Below, piece by piece: positions 23,607 through 29,787 of a stretch of 29,787 nucleotides of DNA (position 1 is the stretch's first letter; every line of letters begins with the position of its first letter). The notes below the pieces were generated by a model. The model was not told where the DNA came from, searched no databases, and worked only from the letters and a program-made list of their open reading frames with translations. The translations under genes and the position numbers were made by a program. The DNA is taken from positions 1 through 29,787 of the forward strand of contig CAYSCX010000030.1 in assembly GCA_964429575.1 (NCBI GenBank). The letters are read 5' to 3'. This stretch comes from CAYSCX01 sp964429575. Its GTDB lineage: Bacteria > Desulfobacterota > Binatia > Binatales > Binataceae.

Positions 23607-24863
23607 TTAGAACATTCTGCGCGCCCGGTCGCGCATTCGCTTCAAGAACCCGCCTTGTGCGATCGCAGCGCTCGTTTCGACGGGAATCGTTGCGATGGTT
23701 TTGGAGTCGCGGGTAATTGCAAGCTCGCCCACTACTGCGCCCTTCGCGACGGGCGCGGCGAGGTACTTTGATTTCGCCACGTACGCCAGTGTGAGCTTGC
23801 TCTCCTGACCACGCTCGACCGTGATGTACGGCGCACGCGCCGGCGCGATCGCGACTTCGTCCGCGACGCCTCCATACACAGCCATCTTCGCCGGCACTGC
23901 GCCGCGCCAATCGGGCTTCGCAGTCGCATACGTGCGAAACGCCCAATCGAGCAGCTTTTTCGCCTCCAGCCGCCGGCGCTCCATGTTCGGCGTCCCCATC
24001 ACCGCGCCGACGAGTTGCATTCCGTCAGCTTCCGCTGACACGACAACGTGGAATCCGGCTTCTTTGACGTGGCCGGTCTTAATTCCGTTCACGCGCGAGT
24101 CGTAGAAGAGCAGCGTGTTGAAGTTGCGCTGCTGGATGTTGTGAAACGTGTACTCCTTGGTGGAGGTCCAAATGAGCGCCTCGGGATGGCGCCGCAACAG
24201 TTCGACGCTCAAGCGCACCATGTCGGCGGCGGTGGTGTACTCATTCTCAGCCGGAAGTCCGTCCGGATTCGTGAAGTTGGTACTTTTCATTCCCAACGCA
24301 CGCGCCTTGTCGTTCATCCGGCGCGCGAACGCGTCGCTCGTGCCGCCGAGATGTTCAGCGAGCGCGACCGCGGCGTCGTTGCCCGATGAGACCATCAGGC
24401 CGTACAGCAGCTCATCGACGTTCACTTGTGAGCCGACTGGCAGGAACATTCGCGACACGCTGTCATCCATCGAAAGCCGCCATGCCGCCTCGCTGATCGT
24501 CACCTTGGTGTCCTTCGCGATCTTGCCGTCCTTGAGCGCGTCGAGAGTCAGGTAGAAGGTCATGATCTTCGCGAGGCTCGCGGGCTGCATTTTCTCGTGC
24601 TCGTCGTATGCGTAGAGCACTGCGCCAGTGCGTGCATCGACCAGCAGCGCGGAGCGCGCGTCGAGCGCGAACGGCGCGGGTCCGCCGCCAAGCACCCGAA
24701 CCTTGGCGAGCAACTCGGCCGGCTGCTTCTCTGATTTTGCCGCCGCTGAGGCGCGCTTGCGGCGCGGCTTCTCAGCGGCGACGGCGCATGCGACCGCGAG
24801 CAGCGCGAACGCCACGACGATTGAGAGAATTGCGCGAACCGGCATCGAGCGAAGCGAGCTCAT
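23607..24863 (-). CDS. D-alanyl-D-alanine carboxypeptidase (PBP5/6 type)
   Basis: The 418-residue exported enzyme trims the terminal D-Ala from peptidoglycan pentapeptides. A signal peptide (core about 11-29) is followed by a basic linker and the peptidase S11 domain with S96-L-A-K99, S160-G-N162 and K262-T-G264. A PBP5-type C-terminal beta domain follows, ending in a short amphipathic helix (F-L-K-R-M-R-D-R-A-R-R-M-F) that would anchor it on the outer face of the inner membrane. All key residues are present. The ATG at 24863 has GGGAGG seven bases upstream; one five codons earlier lacks such spacing. It diverges from the GT2 gene across about 146 bases. Confidence 0.95.
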   Translation of the reverse strand: MSSLRSMPVRAILSIVVAFALLAVACAVAAEKPRRKRASAAAKSEKQPAELLAKVRVLGGGPAPFALDARSALLVDARTGAVLYAYDEHEKMQPASLAKIMTFYLTLDALKDGKIAKDTKVTISEAAWRLSMDDSVSRMFLPVGSQVNVDELLYGLMVSSGNDAAVALAEHLGGTSDAFARRMNDKARALGMKSTNFTNPDGLPAENEYTTAADMVRLSVELLRRHPEALIWTSTKEYTFHNIQQRNFNTLLFYDSRVNGIKTGHVKEAGFHVVVSAEADGMQLVGAVMGTPNMERRRLEAKKLLDWAFRTYATAKPDWRGAVPAKMAVYGGVADEVAIAPARAPYITVERGQESKLTLAYVAKSKYLAAPVAKGAVVGELAITRDSKTIATIPVETSAAIAQGGFLKRMRDRARRMF

Positions 24864-25009
24864 TCCTGGTCCTCCCACACCACTTCACACAACAGTACGA
24901 AGCACGCCTGGCGCGGACAAGCGCCGCGTCCCGATCGGCGTCGCGTGTTCTCGTGCGATTCTACGTTTTCCCGGCGAATCGCTTGGCGCATAATGGCGCG
25001 ATACCCGCA

Positions 25010-25705
25010 ATGGAACTGTCGGTCGTACTGCCGGTCATCAATGAGCGCGGGAACCTCGAGGTGCTAATCCCGCGCCTGACCGCGGTGCTGGCGCGCGAGG
25101 GCATCGAGCATGAGATCGTTGTCGTCGACGGCGGCTCGACAGACGGAACGCGCGAGACCGCCGAGTCGCTCGGCGCGCGCGTCGTGGCGGAGCGCAGGCG
25201 CGGCTATGCGGGCGCGCTCGAAACTGGTTTCGCCGAGGCGCGAGGCGACTGGGTGCTGACGCTCGACGCCGACCTTTCGCACGATCCCGATTTTGTCCCG
25301 CAGCTCTGGCGCGCGCGCACCGAGGCCGACATTGTCGTCGCGTCGCGATACGTTCGCGGCGGAGCCGTGCGCACGGCGTGGCATCGACGCGCCTTTTCGC
25401 GCGTTCTCAATGAACTCTTGCGCCGGGTTCTTTCGATGCCGGTGCGCGACCTCTCGAGCGGGTTTCGGCTTTATCGCGGCGCTTCGCTTGACGGTCTGGG
25501 GTTCGACTCGACCGATTACGAGGTGCTCCAGGAAATTCTGGTCAAGGCGTACCTGCGCGGCTCCAGCGTCACCGAGGTGCCTTTCACATACCTTCCGCGC
25601 GGAAGCGGCCGTTCGCACGCGCGACTGCTGCGATTCGGCTGGAACATCGTGCGCTCCGCACTGAGACTCTCGAAACTTCGCCACTGGTCCGCGCGCGCGG
25701 ATTAA
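25010..25705 (+). CDS. Family 2 glycosyltransferase, polyprenyl-phosphate mannosyltransferase-like
   Basis: The 231-residue GT-A enzyme starts directly with the nucleotide-binding strand M-E-L-S-V-V-L-P-V-I-N-E, followed by V-D-G-G-S-T-D-G-T (39-47), the metal motif D86-A-D88-L-S-H-D-P, and S-S-G-F-R-L-Y, as in dolichol/polyprenol-phosphate mannose synthases. It has no C-terminal membrane domain, so it is the soluble single-domain type that transfers a sugar from a nucleotide sugar to a lipid phosphate at the inner leaflet. Upstream in-frame sequence overlaps the carboxypeptidase gene antisense and has no domain, so the ATG at 25010 is chosen; there is no Shine-Dalgarno, but CATAAT at 24988-24993 may be a -10. 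Confidence 0.9.
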   Translation: MELSVVLPVINERGNLEVLIPRLTAVLAREGIEHEIVVVDGGSTDGTRETAESLGARVVAERRRGYAGALETGFAEARGDWVLTLDADLSHDPDFVPQLWRARTEADIVVASRYVRGGAVRTAWHRRAFSRVLNELLRRVLSMPVRDLSSGFRLYRGASLDGLGFDSTDYEVLQEILVKAYLRGSSVTEVPFTYLPRGSGRSHARLLRFGWNIVRSALRLSKLRHWSARAD

Positions 25706-25791
25706 CGTTGGCGCTCGCGCCGCCGCGCCCCGCTACCGAGCTTGCCGCAAGATCAAGCATTCACATTCACACGGCGGACGGATAGATATTC

Positions 25792-25979
25792 CTAGCGGGG
25801 TGTTGAGAAACCCCGGAACATCCAAAATGAGCTGGGCTTGGCTCTCAAGACTCTGCGTGAAAACCTTGTCCTGAGCCATGGGCGAAGGATCGGGCTTCGT
25901 TCCTAAACTTCTCTCCCGCCTCGGGAGAGACAAGAGTGAGGGCGCAGGCGGTTGAAATAGTTTTTCAACCGCCTGCTAG
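25792..25979 (+). mobile_element. CTAG-bounded three-hairpin element, copy B (188 bp)
   Basis: The element starts CTAGCGGGGTGTTGAGAAA and ends AACCGCCTGCTAG, flanked by CTAG at both ends. Compared with the minus strand of copy A (10595-10755) it shares, in the same order, the left end, a CTCAA-x-AC-x-CTGC-x-TGAAA block, a TTCCTAA-x-CTTCTC block, a C/G-rich hairpin and a terminal stem. The terminal stem is perfect (14 bp arms 25944-25957 and 25963-25976). It is longer than copy A by 27 bases, mostly between the first and second stems. The two copies are in opposite orientation about 15 kb apart and both lie between genes. No transposase is present, so mobility in trans is inferred. Confidence 0.75.
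25944..25976. repeat. Terminal hairpin of copy B
   Basis: Perfect 14 bp arms (GCAGGCGGTTGAAA at 25944-25957 and its complement at 25963-25976) around a five-base loop. Relative to the stem in copy A, matching changes on both arms (GCTG versus GCGG) keep the pairing, which suggests selection on the folded form. Confidence 0.85.
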
Positions 25980-26009
25980 GGACCGCAATTGAAGGGCAGG
26001 AGCATTCAC

Positions 26010-26405
26010 GTGAAGCTGAAAATCGCCGCATTGGCCGTCGCGCTTGGGATTGCCGCAACCGCATCTTCGTGCGGATTGCAAAAGACGTCCGCCGCCGGCG
26101 ACGGTGCACCTGCGGCGTCCGCACCATTGGCCGCATGCGAACCTGATCCGTCGAAAATCTGCCTCGCGATCAGCGCGGCCAAACAACCATCGCCGGCGGC
26201 AACCGCGATGGGCACGCCCTACGCGTCGTCGAACCTGCCCGAAACTCTTCTGCTCGACATTCCGGGCGGACCAACCATCCAGGTGATGTGCTATTACAAT
26301 CCGCAACACTCGGCGTTGCTGCGCGCAGAGTTGAGCTCGCAAGAAAAGCTGGACGAGGTCGGCGTAAAGTATTTGCGCGAGAAGAAGTTTTGTCGCGGTG
26401 ATTGA
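26010..26405 (+). CDS. Small putative lipoprotein of unknown function
   Basis: The 131-residue protein begins with a Lys-containing n-region, a hydrophobic core (about 4-17) and T-A-S-S-C, an acceptable lipobox with Cys near residue 21, so it is probably a membrane-anchored lipoprotein. The mature part is Ala/Pro-rich, then has V-M-C-Y-Y-N-P and a charged C-terminal helix; three more Cys could form disulfides. The family is not recognised. The GTG at 26010 has AGGAG seven bases upstream and is preferred to the in-frame TTG at 25989. It begins 31 bases after repeat copy B and precedes the hydrolase gene by 38 bases. Confidence 0.7.
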   Translation: MKLKIAALAVALGIAATASSCGLQKTSAAGDGAPAASAPLAACEPDPSKICLAISAAKQPSPAATAMGTPYASSNLPETLLLDIPGGPTIQVMCYYNPQHSALLRAELSSQEKLDEVGVKYLREKKFCRGD

Positions 26406-26443
26406 ACGAGGCTGACACAACCCATCACCGAAAGGACCGAATC

Positions 26444-27256
26444 ATGCCAAAGGCAAAAGCCGGCGACATCAACCTGCACCACGACGTACGCGGCGCGGGC
26501 GAGCCGCTATTGATGATCATGGGTCTTGGCGCGAGTTCCGCCGCGTGGGACCCGGAGATGCTCGCGCAGCTTGGGCGTACGTTCCAGGTCATCACGTTCG
26601 ACAATCGCGGCACCGGCCAGAGCGACAAGCCCGATGTCCCGTACTCGATCGAGATGTTCGCCGACGACGCGGCCGGGGTCCTCGATCACCTGCGCATCGA
26701 GCGCGCGCACATCTTCGGCGTGTCGATGGGCGGAATGATCGCGCAGGAGTTCGCGCTGCGCCACGCGCGCCGCGTAAAGGCGCTTGTGCTCGGATGCACC
26801 ACGGCAGGCGGCGAACATTCGGTTCCGCCTCCGCCCGAGTCACTCGCCATACTCACGGCGCCGCGCGAGGGTGTCCCGCCCGACGAGATCATCCGGCGCG
26901 GATGGCCGCTGGGTTACACCCACGACTACCTCGAGAGCAACCGCGCGAAACTGGAGGCGGCCATTGCGCGGCTGCTCGAACATCCGACGCCGCCGTTCGC
27001 GTTCCAGCGCCAACTCGAGGGCACCTACACGCTTCGCACGTGGGACCGCTTGCCGAACATCGAGGCGTCGACGCTGGTAATCACCGGCGGCGCCGACGTG
27101 CTAATCCCCGCGAAGAACTCGGAGTTGCTGGCGGCGCGCATTCCCGGCGCGAAGCTGCACATCATTCCAAACGTCGGTCACGCGTTCATGAACCAGGCGC
27201 CTGACGAGTCGCTGCGCGTCATTGTCCCGTTCCTGAAGGAGCGCGCCGCCGCTTGA
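26444..27256 (+). CDS. Alpha/beta hydrolase
   Basis: The 270-residue protein is a compact alpha/beta hydrolase: M-G-L-G-A-S-S-A-A-W oxyanion region, F-D-N-R-G-T-G-Q-S-D, nucleophile G-V-S94-M-G-G, acid D in G-G-A-D-V-L-I-P, and base H in N-V-G-H-A-F-M. The pattern fits the 3-oxoadipate enol-lactonase/esterase group, but the substrate is unknown. It is cytosolic. AAAGGA seven bases upstream supports the ATG at 26444; a longer in-frame start overlapping the lipoprotein stop is less likely. It is convergent with the M48 protease gene. Confidence 0.9.
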   Translation: MPKAKAGDINLHHDVRGAGEPLLMIMGLGASSAAWDPEMLAQLGRTFQVITFDNRGTGQSDKPDVPYSIEMFADDAAGVLDHLRIERAHIFGVSMGGMIAQEFALRHARRVKALVLGCTTAGGEHSVPPPPESLAILTAPREGVPPDEIIRRGWPLGYTHDYLESNRAKLEAAIARLLEHPTPPFAFQRQLEGTYTLRTWDRLPNIEASTLVITGGADVLIPAKNSELLAARIPGAKLHIIPNVGHAFMNQAPDESLRVIVPFLKERAAA

Positions 27257-27289
27257 GGTCACCATCCGTCAGTGGCGGCGCGAGTCCGC

Positions 27290-28093
27290 TCACGACGACC
27301 GCCGCTTCAGCTCTTGAAATTTCGGCGTGTCTTGAATCAGTCCGTCCTTGGGCGGAAACGTCGCGATTAGCTCTTCGATGGCCTTGATCCGATCGCGCGT
27401 CTTCGGATGGGTGGTATAGGTCGGATCCCTGCCGCCGCGCGCGATGGCGCCGCGCCTGTCGAGGTGCCGAAATTGGCCGACCATCTGCGCGGGGTTCCAA
27501 CCGGCGGCGTACATTAGCCGCGCGCCGGTCGCGTCGGCGAGGCTTTCGGCGCTTTGCGAGATATCGAGCACGCCGCCGCTTCCAAAGACCGGAGCGTCAA
27601 TCTTGTATGCGTGCCAGAAGATGAGGAAATCATTGTGCAATTGATGTGCGAGTTCGTGCGCGAGTATCGCCACCAGCTCGCCCTCAGTGTCGGCGAGATC
27701 GAAGATTTGCCGGAACACGACCACGACGCCGCCGGGAAGCGCTTCGGCGTTCACGATTGGATGCATCGAGACGTGAACTTCGATCGGAAACGGCGCACGC
27801 GCGTCGGAATGCTCAAGTAGGCGCGCGGTGATCGAGTTGAAGTATTCGTACACCGCATGATCGGAATCGAGCGTCGCATCCTCCTGGCGCATATAGACAA
27901 TCTGCTTCTTGCCCCCCTCGATTTGCTGTTCGATGCTCGGATTGTCGGGCATGTCGAGGTCGTACCCGAGGAATATCGGGCCGAGGTTGATTGGTCGTTG
28001 CGCGAACGCCGTCGTTGACGACGCCAACGTCAGCAGGACGGCGATGCCAGCAATTCGCATCGCCCCGCAGGTCTCGATTTGTCGTGCGGTCAT
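27290..28093 (-). CDS. Exported M48-type zinc metallopeptidase
   Basis: The 267-residue protein has a signal peptide (core about 13-28, A-F-A/Q site) and an M48-type domain: L-P-G-G-V-V-V-V (119-126), H146-E147-L-A-H150, third ligand candidate E183 in S-A-E-S-L-A-D, and T-H-P-K-T-R-D-R-I near 228. It is a short, single-domain periplasmic-type protease of the kind that may act in envelope protein quality control, like BepA/LoiP relatives but without TPR repeats. The ATG at 28093 has GGAGG six bases upstream and is preferred to the ATG at 28060, which has only a weak GGGG. A broken paralogue lies 45 bases upstream on the same strand, so the pair arose by tandem duplication. Confidence 0.9.
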   Translation of the reverse strand: MTARQIETCGAMRIAGIAVLLTLASSTTAFAQRPINLGPIFLGYDLDMPDNPSIEQQIEGGKKQIVYMRQEDATLDSDHAVYEYFNSITARLLEHSDARAPFPIEVHVSMHPIVNAEALPGGVVVVFRQIFDLADTEGELVAILAHELAHQLHNDFLIFWHAYKIDAPVFGSGGVLDISQSAESLADATGARLMYAAGWNPAQMVGQFRHLDRRGAIARGGRDPTYTTHPKTRDRIKAIEELIATFPPKDGLIQDTPKFQELKRRSS

Positions 28094-28138
28094 TGATCAC
28101 CTCCAAGTCGGAAGCTGTAAGCCCATCGCGCCGCGGAT

Positions 28139-28957
28139 TCAGTACCGGCGCTTCAGCTCCTCGAAGCGCGCCGAATTCTCGATGAGCCCCGCCTTCGGCG
28201 GTAAGCTTGCGATGAAGTTCTCCAGTGAATCCATCCTCTCGTTTACGCGCTGACCGTAGGGAGTTATTATGAACAAGGTTTGGAGGTAGTACCCGCCTGC
28301 GTACATGGTCCGCAGCCAGTCGACCATCCCCTTGGGGTCCCAGCCCGCTGCGTACATCATCCGCGCTCCCAACTGGTCCGCACGCATCTGCATGCGAGCT
28401 GCTCGTTCGCGCCACTCCTCGGTGACAAATAAGGCCTCGTCTTCCATGTATGCATTCCAGACCAGAACGAAGTCGTTGCTCACCAGATGCGCGGTTTGGT
28501 TTGAGATCCACCCGACCAGTTCCGCTTCGTTCTTGACGGTTTCGAAGACTCGCGATCAAACGATTATCTGTCCTCCCGCCAGCGGGAGGACGGTTGTGGT
28601 CCACGCGTCGGCCGCATGGGCGTGTACCGGGTAGGGTGGTCGCTGTGGACTGTGTTTTACGAGCTCTTGTACGATCGAATCGAAATAGTCGTGAAGGTCA
28701 CGATCCGTGTCGAGCATTGGATCGCTCTTTTCGCGAAACAGCTCGACTTGTCTGCGCCCTGCTCCGATCTGTTGATCAATCGTGGGATTGGCCGGTAAAT
28801 CGGCGAGCTTGTGGCCGAAATATGTAGGACTGAACGCGAAGGGCTCGCGTTCCTTCGCTGCTTCGATGATGGATCCGCATCCACTAGCGATCACAGCAAT
28901 CGCTGCGAGCACAGCGCCTCCTCCGGATTTTGTAGATTTTGTCGCCGCCCCGTTCAT
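28139..28957 (-). pseudogene. Tandem M48-type paralogue with in-frame TGA and lost catalytic residues
   Basis: The 272-codon frame aligns end to end with the intact protease downstream of it, but codon 134 is TGA (28556-28558) at the position of a Phe codon in the intact gene. Reading on in the same frame restores the homology (V-F-E-T-V-K-N-E-A-E-L-V-G, then S-N-D-F, then L-G-A-R-M-M-Y-A-A-G-W-D-P). The HExxH site reads N153-Q154-T-A-H157 (28487-28501), and the third ligand reads Q190 with the same 33-residue spacing as H150 to E183 in the intact copy. The N-terminus has a lipobox I-A-S-G-C, so the ancestor was probably a lipoprotein. The start at 28957 (ATG) is preferred to a TTG at 28969. 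Either a pseudogene or a truncated lipoprotein of 133 residues remains. Confidence 0.85.
28570..28591. repeat. Perfect inverted repeat inside the broken protease gene
   Basis: Ten-base arms GTCCTCCCGC and GCGGGAGGAC surround a two-base centre. It lies 11 bases upstream, on the coding strand, of the in-frame TGA at 28556-28558, and encodes the L-P-L-A-G-G segment, two residues longer than the intact copy. No T-run follows, so it is not a typical terminator. Confidence 0.6.
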
Positions 28958-29036
28958 CGATGTGACCAACAGTTAACCCGCAAACCCGCATTCCGGCAAC
29001 GAGCGACCTGGTTGCGCTGCGCGGGCCTTCGCGGCT

Positions 29037-29042
29037 TAACTT
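29037..29042 (+). promoter_or_regulatory. Possible -10 element of a leaderless DNA ligase transcript
   Basis: TAACTT ends six bases before the GTG at 29049, which lacks a Shine-Dalgarno. This is the TAnnnT spacing known for leaderless messages. No clear -35 is seen. Confidence 0.35.
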
Positions 29043-29048
29043 CCCTGC

Positions 29049-29787
29049 GTGGCGTCGTTTCTGGAATTTGCGCTGGTGTGCCAGTCGCTGGCGCAGACGC
29101 AAAGCCGCACGCAGATGGCCGAGACGGTCGGCGAGTTCCTCGCGCGGCTCGAGGTCGATGAGGCCGAGCTGGCGGCGCGCTATTTGGTCGGACGCCCGCT
29201 TGCGCAGGGCGGCGAAAAGAAACTTCAAATCAGCAGCCGCGCGATCTGGCGTATCGCCGCCGAACTCGGCGAATGCGCCGACGAAGGCGAGGAGATCTTC
29301 ACCGCCGCCGAGGATTTCGGCGACGCGGTCGAGATGGCGCTCAAGCGCCGCGACGCCGATCCCGAGCCGACACTGACCATCGGTGATGTCGCGCGCGTGA
29401 TCGCCGAAATCGCCGTAATCGAAGGCCGCAGCTCGCGCGGTCGCAAGCTCGACGCGCTCCGCGATCTGTTCGCACGCGCGAGCGCCCTTGAAGGCAAGTA
29501 CATCGCGAAGATTCTGATCCGCGAGATGCGCCACGGGATGAGCGAGGGGCTGATGCTCGAAGCGATTGCGAAGATGTCGGCGCGGCCGGTCGCAGACGTC
29601 CGCCGCGCGAACATGCTCGAGGGCGACGTGGGACGCGTCGTGCGCATCATGTGGCTCGGGGAGGGTGGTGGAGCCCCGCCATCGATCGCGCCGCGGGCGA
29701 AGCCGCTCAAGCCGATGCTCGCGCATCCGGTTGCCGACATTGCCGAGGCGTTGGCGGTGCTTGGGCCGGAACTAGCGCTCGAACACA
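29049..29787 (+). CDS. lig: ATP-dependent DNA ligase, N-terminal part (runs off window)
   Basis: The frame is open from a GTG at 29049 to the window end (246 complete codons plus one base). The visible part is the DNA-binding N-terminal domain of ATP-dependent ligases: F-L-E-F-A-L-V-C-Q-S-L, T-Q-S-R-T-Q-M, L-V-G-R-P-L, K-Y-I-A-K-I-L-I-R-E-M-R-H-G, M-L-E-A-I-A-K-M, then V-R-R-A-N-M-L-E-G-D. It ends at A-L-E-H, just where the adenylated Lys motif (K-x-D-G) should follow; the single trailing base A is compatible with a Lys codon. Such ligases seal nicks, usually in repair, alongside the NAD-dependent LigA. A TAA at 29037-29039 closes the frame upstream, so the GTG is the first possible start. 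No Shine-Dalgarno is present. Confidence 0.88.
   Translation, partial: MASFLEFALVCQSLAQTQSRTQMAETVGEFLARLEVDEAELAARYLVGRPLAQGGEKKLQISSRAIWRIAAELGECADEGEEIFTAAEDFGDAVEMALKRRDADPEPTLTIGDVARVIAEIAVIEGRSSRGRKLDALRDLFARASALEGKYIAKILIREMRHGMSEGLMLEAIAKMSARPVADVRRANMLEGDVGRVVRIMWLGEGGGAPPSIAPRAKPLKPMLAHPVADIAEALAVLGPELALEH

Larger units (their letters stand above)
25706..26009. other. Intergenic stretch holding repeat copy B
   Basis: About 300 bases between the glycosyltransferase and the lipoprotein gene. It contains no protein gene; 25792-25979 is the second copy of the three-hairpin repeat element. Bases 25706-25791 show nothing recognisable. AGGAG at 25998-26002 serves the next gene. Confidence 0.7.

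Noticed and set aside
24608..25009. N-terminal extension of the glycosyltransferase
   Set aside because: It is antisense to the start of the carboxypeptidase gene and Arg-rich; GT2 homology begins exactly at the ATG at 25010.
25946..25977. Terminal hairpin of repeat copy B as a transcription terminator for the glycosyltransferase
   Set aside because: It is part of a larger repeated element and no T-run follows the stem. Some terminator activity is possible, but the element explanation covers the structure.
28519..28558. Possible selenocysteine decoding of the in-frame TGA in the M48 paralogue
   Set aside because: The aligned residue in the intact copy is Phe, not Cys; the only hairpin just downstream is a weak five-pair stem, and the catalytic residues are already lost. 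A plain premature stop is simpler.

Overview
The window is about 29.8 kb of GC-rich bacterial DNA with a dense gene layout and short or overlapping gene junctions. Sec signal peptides, two lipobox-type N-termini, a D-Ala-D-Ala carboxypeptidase, a bactofilin and many short-chain dehydrogenases (SDRs) point to a free-living diderm-type bacterium. The mix recalls uncultured soil or marine lineages such as Binatota or Desulfobacterota, but there is no rRNA or ribosomal marker here, so that placement is only an impression. I see no tRNA, rRNA, CRISPR array, transposase or phage structural gene.

Layout. (1) 211-9001, plus strand: a likely single transcription unit holding a membrane protein, a MoxR AAA+ ATPase, a DUF58 protein, a BatA-like membrane protein with a degenerate metal site, a large membrane protein with two VWA domains, an exported PNPOx-like protein and a DUF983 zinc-ribbon membrane protein. 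MoxR-DUF58-VWA sets are generally linked to chaperone-like maturation or cell-envelope functions; the substrate here is unknown. (2) 9102-10587, minus strand: a PLP aminotransferase and a small excisionase-type HTH protein. (3) 10588-11269: no gene, made of a 161 bp repeat element followed by an AT-rich island of about 37% GC. (4) 11270-15492: an unrecognised protein, a convergent bactofilin, an alkaline-phosphatase-superfamily enzyme that looks circularly permuted, a FabL-like SDR with His at the catalytic Tyr position, and an overlapping GNAT acetyltransferase. (5) 15495-18544, minus strand: a VOC protein, a DUF6081-like protein and an SDR pair. (6) 18710-23591, plus strand: a DsbA/FrnE-like protein, an SDR gene fossil, a NUDIX protein fused in frame to an NTF2/SnoaL-like domain, a TusA-like protein, an N-acyl-D-amino-acid deacylase family amidohydrolase and an alpha/beta hydrolase. 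(7) 23607-25705: the D,D-carboxypeptidase (minus) and a divergent GT2 glycosyltransferase (plus). (8) 25792-25979: a second copy of the repeat element in opposite orientation. (9) 26010-29787: a small lipoprotein, an alpha/beta hydrolase, an M48-type metalloprotease, its tandem paralogue broken by an in-frame TGA and lacking catalytic residues, and the 5' part of an ATP-dependent DNA ligase running off the window.

The items most worth a second look are the permuted phosphatase-superfamily enzyme, the protease/dead-protease tandem pair, the two-copy CTAG-bounded three-hairpin element, the His-for-Tyr FabL-like SDR, and the in-frame NUDIX/SnoaL fusion that keeps its internal ribosome binding site. 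No search or structure prediction could be run; all family names come from reading motifs.
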